The position numbers and the translations under genes were made by a program. Positions 14,858 through 23,472 of a stretch of 64,000 nt of DNA are shown here, piece after piece (position 1 is the stretch's first letter; every line of letters begins with the position of its first letter). The notes beneath the pieces were generated by a model that saw nothing but the letters and a program-made list of their open reading frames with translations, was not told the DNA's origin and made no database searches. This DNA is from a virus: IMG/VR virus record IMGVR_UViG_3300020421_000006, positions 1 through 64,000 of that record. The stretch is one strand, 5' to 3'.

Positions 14858-14935
14858 ATGAAGAAGGTAATCGCAGGCCACAAACTGCTTATTAGGTACT
14901 TGTCAGCCAGAAGTGACATACAGGAGAAAACATGA
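14858..14935 (+). CDS. Possible 25-aa leader peptide of DNA polymerase
   Basis: MKKVIAGHKLLIRYLSARSD and five more codons, ending TGA that overlaps the polymerase ATG (ATGA). No Shine-Dalgarno sequence; GATAAGTA lies just upstream. Could couple translation to polymerase, or be chance. Confidence 0.25.
   Translation: MKKVIAGHKLLIRYLSARSDIQEKT
14896..14921 (+). promoter_or_regulatory. RNA hairpin before gene 43 RBS, putative autogenous operator
   Basis: TGTCA (14901-14905), loop GCCAGAAG of 8 bases, TGACA (14914-14918). GTA/TAC can extend the stem past a two-base bulge up to the CAGGAG site (14921-14926) of the polymerase. T4 and RB69 gp43 repress their own translation by binding a 5-bp, 8-nt-loop hairpin in this position. 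Confidence 0.6.
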
Positions 14936-17601
14936 GTTACGTAGACGCTTTCTATGATAGAGGGCAAGACACCATCAACGTTGTTGAACGTGACGATAAA
15001 GGCAAACGTCATTATCGAGAATACAATCCCAGACATATTTTTTATTACGAGGATCCTAGAGGAAAATATAAATCCATCTATGGCAAACCATTATCAAGGG
15101 TAACTTGTAAAAACATCAAAGAACTTCGTAAAGAACTTGCTATTCACAGCAACAAAAAACTTTATGAGAGCGACATCAATCCAATTTATAGAATGCTTGA
15201 GGACAACTATCTCAATCAAGACGCACCTAAACTAAACGTTGCGTTTTTTGATATTGAGGTTGACTTTGATCCTGAGCGAGGTTATGCATCTCCTGAAGAT
15301 GCTTTTATGCCTATTACTTCAATTGCTGTATACATGCAGTGGATGGAAACAATGGTATGTCTTGCTATTCCGCCTAAGACACTTTCAATGGAAGAAGCAA
15401 AGAAAACTATTGAAGGCATTGACAATGTTGTGCTGTTTGAAAAAGAAAGCGAAATGCTAGATGCATTTTTAGATCTTATACAAGATGCTGATGTACTAAG
15501 TGGCTGGAACAGCGAAGGATTTGATATTCCGTACACAGTTAATAGAATTACAAAAACGTTAAGCAAAGAAGATACAAAAAGATTATGTCTTTGGAATCAG
15601 TATCCTAAAAAACGTGAGTATGAAAAGTTTGGTAAAACATCTGTTACATATGATTTAATTGGTAGAGTGCATGTTGACTCACTAGAACTTTATAGAAAAT
15701 ATAACTACGAAGAACGTCATACATATCGACTTGATGCTATTGGCGAACTAGAAGTTGGCGAAACAAAAACAGTTTATGAAGGTTCTCTTGATTCACTTTA
15801 CAACAACGACTTTAGAACATTTATTGAATATAACATTCAAGATACTGCACTACTTGACAAACTAGATAAGAAACTTAAATTTATTGATCTTGCTAATACT
15901 GTTGCACATGAGAATACAGTTCTTATTCAAACTACTATGGGTGCTGTTGCTGTTACAGAACAAGGTATTATTAACGAAGCACACAGACGTGGGTTTATTG
16001 TTCCTAACAGAGTAAGACGTGAACCAGGTAGTGAGCCTGCGGCAGGTGCTTATGTTGCATATCCTAAGAAAGGTATTCATGAATGGATTGGTAGTGTTGA
16101 CTTGAATTCACTGTATCCATCTGTTATTAGAGCTTTGAATATGGGTCCTGAAACAATTGTAGGACAACTAAGACAAGACGGAACAAAAGCACGTATTGAA
16201 GGCGAAATGGCAAAAGGTAAAAGTTTTGCAAATGCTTGGGAAGGACAATTTGGTTCTGTTGAGTTTGACTCTGTTATGGAACGTGAAGTAGGTAGGCAGA
16301 TTACTATCGACTGGGAAGACAGCGACAAAAGCGATACAATTAGTGCGGCACAAGTATATGATTTAATCTTTGAAAGCAATCAGCCTTGGATGCTAAGTGC
16401 TAATGGTACCATCTTTACATATGAAAAAGAAGGTGTTATTCCTGGACTGCTAAAACGTTGGTATAAAGAACGTAAAGAAATGCAGGCAAAGATGCGTGAT
16501 GCAATCAAAGCAAAGAATCCTATCGAAGAAGAGTACTGGGCAAAAAGACAACTTGTTAAAAAGATTCTACTTAACAGTTTGTATGGTGCTATTCTTAATC
16601 CAGGTTGTAGATTCTTTGATAACCGTATTGGACAGTCAACTACACTTACAGGTAGACAGATTGTTAAGCATATGAGTGCAAAGGTTAATGAGATTATTAC
16701 AGGCGAGTACAACCATACAGGTAAGTCAATTGTGTATGGTGATACTGATTCATCTTACTTTAGTGCATACAGTACGTTAAAAGAAGAGATTGATAAAGGA
16801 AACATTCCTTGGGATAAAGATAGTGTTATGGCATTGTATGATCAAATCTGCGATGAAGCAAATACTACGTTTCCTAAGTTTATGGCTGAAACTTTCCATT
16901 GTCCTAAAAGCAGATCAGATGTTATTGCGGCAGCAAGAGAGATTGTTGCAAGTAAAGGTCTGTTTATTACAAAGAAAAGATATGCAGTTCTGTACTATGA
17001 CGTAGAAGGTAAGCGTGTAGATACTGAAGGAAAGCCAGGTAAGATCAAAGCAATGGGTTTAGACTTGAAACGTTCTGATACTCCTGTTGTTATTCAAGAC
17101 TTTTTGAGTAATGTATTAGAAATGGTACTAGCAGGTAAAGAACAACAAGACGTACTAGATTACATTACAGAATTTAGAACTGAATTTAAAACAAGACCTG
17201 GTTGGGAGAAAGGTAGTCCGAAACGTGCAAACAAGATTACTGAGTACGGCAACAAAGAAAAGAAACAAGGTAAAGCAAATATGCCTGGACATGTTCGTGC
17301 AAGTATTAATTGGAATACCTTAAAGCGTATGGAAGATGACAAATATTCCATAACTATTACAGATGGTGCGAAAGTAATTGTTTGTAAAGTTAAAGATAAC
17401 CCTATGGGATTCACTAGTGTTGCGTATCCTGTAGATGAATTACGTTTGCCAGAATGGTTTAAAAAACTGCCTTTCAACGATGCTGAAATGGAAAATTCAG
17501 TAATTGATGAAAAGCTAGGTAACCTTATTGGTGTGTTAGAGTGGGATATCAGCTCTACAAGAAGTGATAACAACTTTAACAAATTGTTTGATTTTGATTA
17601 A
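14932..17601 (+). CDS. 43: DNA polymerase, family B (T4 gp43-like)
   Basis: 889 residues, replicative polymerase with proofreading. Exonuclease motifs: FFDIEVDFD (Asp107, Glu109), SGWNSEGFDIPY and YNIQDTALLD. Polymerase motifs: A in VDLNSLYPSVIRALN (near 389), B in KKILLNSLYGA (near 545) and C in VYGDTDSSYF (near 602), where T4 has YIDTDS. Length matches T4 gp43 (898). C-terminal tail ends FNKLFDFD, a plausible clamp-binding peptide, as in T4 and RB69. Preceded by CAGGAG and a hairpin resembling the gp43 translational operator; the sliding clamp follows. Confidence 0.97.
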   Translation: MSYVDAFYDRGQDTINVVERDDKGKRHYREYNPRHIFYYEDPRGKYKSIYGKPLSRVTCKNIKELRKELAIHSNKKLYESDINPIYRMLEDNYLNQDAPKLNVAFFDIEVDFDPERGYASPEDAFMPITSIAVYMQWMETMVCLAIPPKTLSMEEAKKTIEGIDNVVLFEKESEMLDAFLDLIQDADVLSGWNSEGFDIPYTVNRITKTLSKEDTKRLCLWNQYPKKREYEKFGKTSVTYDLIGRVHVDSLELYRKYNYEERHTYRLDAIGELEVGETKTVYEGSLDSLYNNDFRTFIEYNIQDTALLDKLDKKLKFIDLANTVAHENTVLIQTTMGAVAVTEQGIINEAHRRGFIVPNRVRREPGSEPAAGAYVAYPKKGIHEWIGSVDLNSLYPSVIRALNMGPETIVGQLRQDGTKARIEGEMAKGKSFANAWEGQFGSVEFDSVMEREVGRQITIDWEDSDKSDTISAAQVYDLIFESNQPWMLSANGTIFTYEKEGVIPGLLKRWYKERKEMQAKMRDAIKAKNPIEEEYWAKRQLVKKILLNSLYGAILNPGCRFFDNRIGQSTTLTGRQIVKHMSAKVNEIITGEYNHTGKSIVYGDTDSSYFSAYSTLKEEIDKGNIPWDKDSVMALYDQICDEANTTFPKFMAETFHCPKSRSDVIAAAREIVASKGLFITKKRYAVLYYDVEGKRVDTEGKPGKIKAMGLDLKRSDTPVVIQDFLSNVLEMVLAGKEQQDVLDYITEFRTEFKTRPGWEKGSPKRANKITEYGNKEKKQGKANMPGHVRASINWNTLKRMEDDKYSITITDGAKVIVCKVKDNPMGFTSVAYPVDELRLPEWFKKLPFNDAEMENSVIDEKLGNLIGVLEWDISSTRSDNNFNKLFDFD

Positions 17602-17618
17602 ATTGGTTAAAAAAATTC

Positions 17619-17647
17619 TTGCAATTAAACAAAAACCTAAATATAAT
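17619..17647 (+). promoter_or_regulatory. Promoter TTGCAA-N17-TATAAT overlapping late motif
   Basis: -35 TTGCAA 17619-17624, 17-base spacer, -10 TATAAT 17642-17647. A late-type CCTAAATA (17636-17643) overlaps the -10, so the clamp gene could be read by both early and late polymerase. ATG at 17675 has a CGGAG site. Confidence 0.7.
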
Positions 17648-17674
17648 GTATATTAACAAACGGAGAACTCTATA

Positions 17675-18412
17675 ATGAAAGACATTCTAAAAGATATTGT
17701 GGAACATACACAAAACTTGGGCTTTCTTACAACTGTAAAGATTACAGGCGAAGAAGGTTCAACTACTATGTTTTCAATGGCTGATGACAGATCAGTTATA
17801 ATGGAAGCAACTACACATAATCCTTATCCGGATATGATTGGCGTATTTGGTATGCCGCAGTTGCAAAAACTAAAATATTTACTTGACGGTAGTGAGTATC
17901 AAAAAGATGCTGTAATTACTGTAAAGTCAGGTGAACGCAATGGTGCAACTATTCCTACAGGATTAGAATTTGTAAACAAAGACGCAGACTTTAAAAACAC
18001 TTATCAGTTTATGCTTACAGAACACATCAACGAAAAGATGAAAACTGTTAAGTTTAGAGGTGTTAACTGGGACGTAGAAGTAAGTCCTTCACTTCCAGCA
18101 GTACAGCGTTTTAATTTCCAAGCAGGCGCTAACAGCGAACATCCTACATTCTTAGCAAAGACTGACGGTACTAACTTAAAGTTTATCTTTGGTGATGCAT
18201 CATCACATGGTGGTGAGTTTGTATTTGCACAAGATGTTGAAGGAACATTGGACAGAGGCTGGACATGGCCTGTAGCAAGTGTACTTGCAATCTTAAAAAT
18301 TGCAGATGTTAACAACACTAAGATGAGCTTGAGTAATGAAGGTGCTATTCAAATTGAATTAGACAGCGGACTTGCTTCATACAAATATATCATTCCAGCA
18401 CAGGCGGCCTAA
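17675..18412 (+). CDS. 45: Sliding clamp (T4 gp45-like)
   Basis: 245 residues, close to T4 gp45 (228). The start DILKDIVEHTQNLGFLTTVK and the beta-rich body with short helices are typical of the phage trimeric clamp; acidic overall (many Asp/Glu), as expected for a DNA-encircling ring. Lies directly after DNA polymerase, with its own promoter, which suits the high copy number needed for replication and late transcription. Identified by context plus length and fold character; no single diagnostic motif exists. Confidence 0.75.
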   Translation: MKDILKDIVEHTQNLGFLTTVKITGEEGSTTMFSMADDRSVIMEATTHNPYPDMIGVFGMPQLQKLKYLLDGSEYQKDAVITVKSGERNGATIPTGLEFVNKDADFKNTYQFMLTEHINEKMKTVKFRGVNWDVEVSPSLPAVQRFNFQAGANSEHPTFLAKTDGTNLKFIFGDASSHGGEFVFAQDVEGTLDRGWTWPVASVLAILKIADVNNTKMSLSNEGAIQIELDSGLASYKYIIPAQAA

Positions 18413-18420
18413 ATAATATT
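18410..18420 (+). promoter_or_regulatory. Late motif TAAATA, ATG at predicted +1
   Basis: TAAATA 18410-18415 overlapping the clamp stop codon, five bases (ATATT), then ATG 18421. No Shine-Dalgarno sequence. Confidence 0.5.
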
Positions 18421-19965
18421 ATGAAACCAGTCAACTTAACACCATTACAAAAGGACTATGCTGTGTATCTACCAGCGATTAGTTCTTTCTTTAGCACATA
18501 TATTGCTAAACAGAGGCAAGGAGAGTTTGTTCCGAACGATCGTATTCCTAAAGGATTTGATCGTGGAATAGAAGGTATGAACTTCCTTAATGCAGACGCA
18601 GGATACTACACATACAAATATGGTTTGTATTCCGCAGGTCACGCACAATTAAACTTAGAAAAGACTATGACACAAGATGCCATGGTCCAAGAACGTGATA
18701 GAAATAACACTATGATACTAGGTGACTCGGGTGGTTATCAGGTTGGTAAAGGTGTTCTTAAATTTGATTGGTTAAACTTTGAAGGTGCTGCCGCAAACAA
18801 AACACGTGATGATATTCTTAATTGGCTAGAGCTTACAGCAGATTGGTCAATGCTACTTGATGTTCCGACTTGGGCTTGTGATCATATTCATGCTCCTAAA
18901 ACAGGACTTAAAAGTTTTGAAGATTGCTTAGACAAGACACGTTACAATAACAAGTATTGGTTAGAACGTAGACTTGGTGCTACAAAGTTCTTAAACGTTT
19001 TACAAGGATCAGACTGGGATACTGCTGAGAAGTGGTACGAAGGTGTTAAAGAGTTCTCCGATCCAAACGTTTGGGGCGATAAAGCATGTGAAGGTTGGGC
19101 AATGGGCGGTGCTAATATGTGCAAGATGCCTATTACATTACGTAGGTTAATGACTTTGAAATTTGATGGTATGTTAGAAGGCAAGGACTGGATGCACTTC
19201 TTAGGTACTGCACAACTTGATTGGTCATGTTACTTAACTAGTATTCAAAGACAAGTACGTAAACACATCAACGAAAACTTTACAGTAAGTTTTGACTGTG
19301 CTAGTCCGTTTATTGCAACTGCACACGGTCTTGTGTATACAAATGCACAACACACAGCAAAGCGTTGGTCAGTGATTATGGACAAGGCTCCAGATAATAA
19401 AGCACTTGCTAATCAACATGATATTCCATTTCCATTCGAAAGTGAAATTGGTAGACGTTTATCTATTGCTGACATTTGTCATTATGCTCCTGGCATGTTG
19501 AACAAGATTGGTAAAGAAGGTAAAACTAGTTGGGATAGTTTTGGTTATGCATTAATGATGGCACATAATGTTTACTGTCACATTGTAGCAGTACAACGTG
19601 CTAATCAACTTACTGACATTGAAATTAAGAAAGTAAGACCAGATTGGAGACTATGGCGTAAAGTTAAAGACGCAGATAAGAGTGATGAATATTCGGAATG
19701 GGTACCACGTAACATTTTGTACTTCGATCGTTTTATTGAAGAACTGTTCGAACAACCTACTAAAGAGGCAGCGTTTGCAATGATTAAAGAAGCAGACAGT
19801 TTCCTTAAAAACTTAGAAGGTGCAAGACTACGTGGAGGTGTTACAAACATTTCGAATTCGTTGTTCGTTGAAGTTGATGATGAAGGTAAAGAAGAAACTC
19901 CATGGACTGACGACAGAGAAGACACTGAACTAGATAAACTAGAAAGTGAACTAACGGAGGCATAA
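18421..19965 (+). CDS. dpdA: tRNA-guanine transglycosylase-like enzyme, candidate DpdA
   Basis: 514 residues. TGT signature ILGDSGGYQV near residue 100, containing the conserved Asp; FLNVLQGSDWD (QG motif); GWAMGGAN; and FDCASPF near 290, which aligns with the catalytic-Asp motif FDCVxPTR of bacterial TGT. TGTs swap guanine for a 7-deazaguanine base. The Cys-rich zinc site of tRNA TGT is not obvious, and the C-terminal half is long and acidic, both expected for the phage DNA-acting paralogue DpdA. FolE, QueE and a QueD-like protein are encoded within 8 kb, so the likely job is inserting a deazaguanine into phage DNA. QueC is not seen in the window. Confidence 0.72.
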   Translation: MKPVNLTPLQKDYAVYLPAISSFFSTYIAKQRQGEFVPNDRIPKGFDRGIEGMNFLNADAGYYTYKYGLYSAGHAQLNLEKTMTQDAMVQERDRNNTMILGDSGGYQVGKGVLKFDWLNFEGAAANKTRDDILNWLELTADWSMLLDVPTWACDHIHAPKTGLKSFEDCLDKTRYNNKYWLERRLGATKFLNVLQGSDWDTAEKWYEGVKEFSDPNVWGDKACEGWAMGGANMCKMPITLRRLMTLKFDGMLEGKDWMHFLGTAQLDWSCYLTSIQRQVRKHINENFTVSFDCASPFIATAHGLVYTNAQHTAKRWSVIMDKAPDNKALANQHDIPFPFESEIGRRLSIADICHYAPGMLNKIGKEGKTSWDSFGYALMMAHNVYCHIVAVQRANQLTDIEIKKVRPDWRLWRKVKDADKSDEYSEWVPRNILYFDRFIEELFEQPTKEAAFAMIKEADSFLKNLEGARLRGGVTNISNSLFVEVDDEGKEETPWTDDREDTELDKLESELTEA

Positions 19966-20247
19966 ATGAAGAAACTAGTAACAATAGTTGCAGCAATTAT
20001 GTTTGCAACAATAGCACAGGCAAATGATAATCCAATTATCAAGAATGTTGAAGGCGCAAAAGACTTTGCGGTAAACAACAAGGTATCACAGTTTGTTATT
20101 CAAGAATATAACGATACTGTAGCATATCAAAAAGATAGTTGGCAACAGGGTAAAGACCAACTTGCAGATAATAAAGAACAAATTGTTGGTATCTTTAATA
20201 ACGTCAAAGGTGCATTTACGCACTACTTTGGTAACGAAAGTCAATAG
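19966..20247 (+). CDS. Small exported protein, 93 aa
   Basis: Strong GGAGG site; ATG follows the previous stop directly. Clear Sec signal peptide MKKLVTIVAAIMFATIAQA with AQA cleavage, giving a mature periplasmic protein of about 74 residues that is helical and soluble (NKVSQFVIQEYNDTV; DNKEQIVGIFNNVKG). No Cys, no lipobox. A phage protein exported during infection could act at the envelope, for example in superinfection exclusion, but no such family is recognised. Confidence 0.65.
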   Translation: MKKLVTIVAAIMFATIAQANDNPIIKNVEGAKDFAVNNKVSQFVIQEYNDTVAYQKDSWQQGKDQLADNKEQIVGIFNNVKGAFTHYFGNESQ

Positions 20248-20256
20248 GAAGTAATT

Positions 20257-20781
20257 ATGAAAAGGTCATACAAACAAGGCACAAGCAGTGACGCAACATA
20301 TTTTGTTGGTGTTGAAGTAGAACATACTCCTGCATATGGTAGGAAAACATTGTTCGTAACAGGACTTCAAAGCGTTGATGAAATTGCCAGCCAGTATTCA
20401 AAGAACGATTGCGAACATATCTTCTTTGGTGCAAACCACAGTTTTCAACCAAGTCAAGATTCAGACTACGGTGAGTGGGAGGCTATGATCGAACCATTCC
20501 TAGATGATGACATTTGTTGCACTTTGGACATTCCAATTGCAAATGCGGAAGATATGCTTGAAAGTTCTTTAATTGAATTTGACAACTTTATTCCGCAACT
20601 GCGTGTACCTATTCCTTATATTGAACAGTTTGGGTACAATGCTACAATTAAAATTGATGACAAAGATTTTAAAGCAACAAATCCAGGTGTTTGGACACAC
20701 AGTATACACGAACTAATGGACCGTTCAAAATTTACACCTTGGCGTGAATATGAAAATGATGATATCGTAGATAATGATTGA
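20257..20781 (+). CDS. Conserved hypothetical protein in the deazaguanine region
   Basis: 174 residues, acidic, beginning MKRSYKQGTSSDATYFVG. Distinctive stretches are VGVEVEHTPAYGRKTLF, HIFFGANHSFQP and WEAMIEPFLDDDICCTLD; conserved-looking His, Glu and Cys residues suggest an enzyme or metal site. Located between the DpdA-like gene and the QueD-like gene, so a part in the same pathway is plausible. No family recognised. GGAAG site upstream. Confidence 0.6.
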   Translation: MKRSYKQGTSSDATYFVGVEVEHTPAYGRKTLFVTGLQSVDEIASQYSKNDCEHIFFGANHSFQPSQDSDYGEWEAMIEPFLDDDICCTLDIPIANAEDMLESSLIEFDNFIPQLRVPIPYIEQFGYNATIKIDDKDFKATNPGVWTHSIHELMDRSKFTPWREYENDDIVDND

Positions 20782-20806
20782 CACTAGAATTAAAGGGTGC
20801 TATAAT
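20778..20806 (+). promoter_or_regulatory. Perfect sigma70 hexamers TTGACA-N17-TATAAT
   Basis: -35 20778-20783, -10 20801-20806, 17-base spacer. The -10 overlaps the best ATG of the next gene (20805), so a transcript from here would begin inside that gene at about 20813 and use a later start or serve downstream genes. Confidence 0.65.
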
Positions 20807-21266
20807 GAAACAAGAACGTTATTACGACTACATGGGGCGTAGAATGAGAGAAGAAGATATGAAACAAGGCAAAGAAAATGCATTGCAAAACGCAAAGCGA
20901 ATGATTTGGGTAACCTTTACAAAAGAAGGTATCCACAAGTATCCTGCGGCACTAGATGATCCTAGTCTTGCAACAGGTGATGAATATGATGTAAGTTTTT
21001 TGGGTTATCCACACAGACACATATTCCATTTTAAAGTAGGTATCGCTGTAACACACAATGACAGAGATATTGAGTTTATTCAGTTTAAACGTTGGATGGA
21101 GAAGTTATACGCAGAAAAAACATTAGAACTTGACTATAAGTCCTGTGAAATGATGTCAGATGATTTGTGGCATCAAATTACAAACAAATATCCCGGACGT
21201 GAAGTCCACATCGATGTCTCCGAAGATGGAGAGAACGGTGCCCACATTGAGTATGCTAGTTATTAA
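20805..21266 (+). CDS. QueD-like (6-carboxytetrahydropterin synthase/T-fold) protein
   Basis: Start chosen at ATG after AAAGGG; ATG 20832 is the alternative if the overlapping promoter is used. The part from about residue 30 reads like a T-fold pterin synthase: YPHRHIFHFKVGIAV (HxH, zinc-ligand-like), then IEFIQFKRW, matching the DFxxLK element, and HIDVSEDGENGAHIEY near the end, matching the V-x-E substrate-binding strand. The usual LDH catalytic His region is LDYKSCE here, so activity may be altered. Context with FolE and QueE supports the assignment, which remains tentative. Confidence 0.45.
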   Translation: MKQERYYDYMGRRMREEDMKQGKENALQNAKRMIWVTFTKEGIHKYPAALDDPSLATGDEYDVSFLGYPHRHIFHFKVGIAVTHNDRDIEFIQFKRWMEKLYAEKTLELDYKSCEMMSDDLWHQITNKYPGREVHIDVSEDGENGAHIEYASY

Positions 21267-21278
21267 AGGAGACCTAAA

Positions 21279-21479
21279 ATGGGTTACTGGCAAGACCGCC
21301 CTGAGGTGGTTAAGATCTTCAATGATCTTGACTTGTATAGAGACTTTTGTCGTTACAACGGCTTTAAGTTTAATGAAAAAGATCTCTATAAAAAAGAGAG
21401 TCGCGCATGGAGGGCTTTCGAGAATCGCAACAATCATAAGAGGGCGTTTCGAAACAAATTTAACAAACGGAGAAACTAG
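21279..21479 (+). CDS. Small basic protein, 66 aa
   Basis: AAAGGAG site 6-7 bases before ATG. Product begins MGYWQDRPEVVKIFNDLD and ends with an Arg/Asn-rich basic helix (AFENRNNHKRAFRNKFNKRR) that could bind nucleic acid. Stop TAG shares a base with the next ATG. No family recognised. Confidence 0.65.
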   Translation: MGYWQDRPEVVKIFNDLDLYRDFCRYNGFKFNEKDLYKKESRAWRAFENRNNHKRAFRNKFNKRRN

Positions 21480-22520
21480 ATGAAAATATGGCTTGTTGAC
21501 TTAGAAGCAGTCGAAACACGTTACACTAAGCAGTGGAAAACTGAATTTCCTAAACTGCTAAAAGCCAACGGTCATGACGTTCATGTAGTTAACGGAGGAG
21601 ATACGCCTCAGGCTACAACACCTGGGGCGTTTCTTAACTTTGGCGGAACTAATGTTTATAAAAGTAAACAACTAGAGCAAATTGCAGAGGCGTTTTGTAA
21701 TGGAGAAGTTAAGGACGGCGATTATTTTCTGTACACTGATGCCTGGAATCCTACAGTGGTACAATTACGCTACATGGCAGAACTATTGGGTATTAACATT
21801 CGCATTGGTGGTATGTGGCATGCTGGTAGTTATGATCCACAAGATTTTTTAGGCAGACTAATAGGTGATAAGCCTTGGGTTAGAAATGCAGAACGTAGTA
21901 TGTTTGAATGTTATGATCATAATTATTTTGCAACAGAGTTTCATATAGATATGTTCTTTCAATCATTTCCAGAACTAGATAGATCTAAAGTTGTACAAAC
22001 TGGTTGGCCATTTCATTATATGGATAGTACATTAACTATGTACAAAGGAATGCCAAAGCGTGACTTAATTTTATTCCCTCATAGGATTGCTCCTGAAAAG
22101 CAAGTTGAAATATTCCGTGATCTTGCTGATCAACTTCCACAATATGAATGGGTAGTTTGTCAAGAACGTGAACTATCAAAGAACGAATATCACAACTTAC
22201 TAGGAGAAGCAAAACTTGTGTTTAGTGCTAACTTGCAAGAAACACTAGGTATTAGTTGGTATGAAGGTGCTCTTGTTGGAGCATTGCCTATGGTACCAGA
22301 CAGATTAAGTTATACTGAAATGGGTTTGCTGCCTTTCAAATATCCTAGTAATTGGACAATAGATTGGAAAACCTATATTTCCAATAGAGAGGCTGTGAAA
22401 GAACGTGTAATTGACTATATGGAAAATTACAAAAGTTTTCTTCCTAGCCTAAATAAACAAGTAGAAACACTGAATGAAAAATATTTCAGTTGCAATGATC
22501 TACTAAAGGTGCTAAAATAA
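21480..22520 (+). CDS. GT-B glycosyltransferase-like protein
   Basis: 346 residues. The C-terminal half is GT-B-like: a strand-turn start LILFPHRIAPEKQVEIFRDL, then EWVVCQERE, and the donor-site region KLVFSANLQETLGISWYEG with the ALVGALPMVPD motif typical of family 4-like enzymes. The N half holds a Rossmann-like acceptor domain. It would transfer a sugar from a nucleotide donor. Lying between a QueD-like gene and folE, DNA-base glycosylation is one possibility; envelope or small-molecule acceptors are equally open. Followed by a short gap with a weak hairpin. Confidence 0.7.
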   Translation: MKIWLVDLEAVETRYTKQWKTEFPKLLKANGHDVHVVNGGDTPQATTPGAFLNFGGTNVYKSKQLEQIAEAFCNGEVKDGDYFLYTDAWNPTVVQLRYMAELLGINIRIGGMWHAGSYDPQDFLGRLIGDKPWVRNAERSMFECYDHNYFATEFHIDMFFQSFPELDRSKVVQTGWPFHYMDSTLTMYKGMPKRDLILFPHRIAPEKQVEIFRDLADQLPQYEWVVCQERELSKNEYHNLLGEAKLVFSANLQETLGISWYEGALVGALPMVPDRLSYTEMGLLPFKYPSNWTIDWKTYISNREAVKERVIDYMENYKSFLPSLNKQVETLNEKYFSCNDLLKVLK

Positions 22521-22564
22521 TATTATTAAAAAGGCAATCCACTGCCTAAACATCGGAGAAATAA

Positions 22565-23248
22565 ATGGAAAAAGTAAAAGAAATTAAAAAACGCTTAGAA
22601 GAAGCAGGTCTTAGATATTGGGCGAATGACAATATCAGTGAAGTGCTTCAAGAAGGCGATAAACAACAACTTATCGAAGAAGCAGTTCCTGCTTTTGAAA
22701 ATGTGTTACAGCACTTGTTGATTGATACAAAAACAGATCCTAACAGTCAAGATACTGCAAGGCGTATGGCAAAGATGTACATCAATGAAATTATGAGTGG
22801 ACGTTATAATCCAATGCCTAACCCAAGTAGTTTTCCTAACTACATCGAAGATGGTTATGAAGGTATGCTAGTTGTACGTAGTGAACTTACAAGTTTGTGT
22901 TCACATCATCATCAGACTGTTAAAGGTGTAGCATACATTGGTATTATTGCTGGTCCTAAGTTACTTGGTCTTAGCAAATACACAAGGATTGCACAATGGT
23001 GTGCTATGCGTGGAACACTACAAGAAGAACTAAATGTTATGATTGCAAACGCAATACAAAAAGAAACAGGCAGTGAAAATGTAGGTGTCTATGTACAAGC
23101 AACACATGGTTGTTGCGAAAACAGAGGTATTAGAGCTCATAGCAGTTTAACACAAACAACTGTATTACGTGGTGCATTTAAAAATGATCCTGCAACTAAG
23201 AAAGAGTTTATGGATAATGTTAAACTGCAACAACAGTTTGCTTGTTAA
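22565..23248 (+). CDS. folE: GTP cyclohydrolase I
   Basis: 227 residues, close to E. coli FolE (222). Converts GTP to dihydroneopterin triphosphate, the first step to folate and to 7-deazaguanines. Motifs: DTARRMAKMYINEIMSG, the zinc/active-site SLCSHHHQTVKG, GLSKYTRIAQWCAMR and ATHGCCENRGI (second Cys ligand). CGGAGAAATAA precedes ATG. With QueE, QueD-like and DpdA-like genes nearby, its product probably feeds preQ0 synthesis rather than folate. Confidence 0.93.
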   Translation: MEKVKEIKKRLEEAGLRYWANDNISEVLQEGDKQQLIEEAVPAFENVLQHLLIDTKTDPNSQDTARRMAKMYINEIMSGRYNPMPNPSSFPNYIEDGYEGMLVVRSELTSLCSHHHQTVKGVAYIGIIAGPKLLGLSKYTRIAQWCAMRGTLQEELNVMIANAIQKETGSENVGVYVQATHGCCENRGIRAHSSLTQTTVLRGAFKNDPATKKEFMDNVKLQQQFAC

Positions 23249-23256
23249 GGAGTAGT

Positions 23257-23472
23257 ATGCCAATACCAGAAAAAATAATAGTTCCAGCAAATAGAGATCC
23301 AGGTGATAATCATTTTGCTGTAAGTTTAGTAAAGAGTATATTTAGAATAGTCGGCTGTGGGTGTTTAATTTACGGAGGCTATATGTTAGAACAATTTGGT
23401 TTGCTTTTTATAGCAGCCGGAGCAATCTTTGCCTTAGCAGAAGTGCTAGGCATTATAGAGGAGATAGTATGA
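23257..23472 (+). CDS. Small membrane protein, 71 aa
   Basis: Start at ATG 23257 (AAGGAG upstream); the frame is open a few codons earlier inside folE. Two probable helices, SIFRIVGCGCLIYGGYML and LLFIAAGAIFALAEVLGII, with a short soluble N terminus. Overlaps the next gene by ATGA. No function recognised. Confidence 0.6.
   Translation: MPIPEKIIVPANRDPGDNHFAVSLVKSIFRIVGCGCLIYGGYMLEQFGLLFIAAGAIFALAEVLGIIEEIV

Noticed and set aside
14847-14860. GATAAGTA before ATG 14858 as another leaderless promoter
   Set aside because: Spacing is three bases, not five, and the 25-aa ORF is weak.
20778-20804. TTG start extending the QueD-like protein by nine residues
   Set aside because: The TTG is the -35 box of a promoter; AAAGGG is better placed for ATG 20805.
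22532-22547. Hairpin AGGCA/TGCCT before folE as a terminator
   Set aside because: Only five base pairs and no T run follows; may be chance or a weak translational element.
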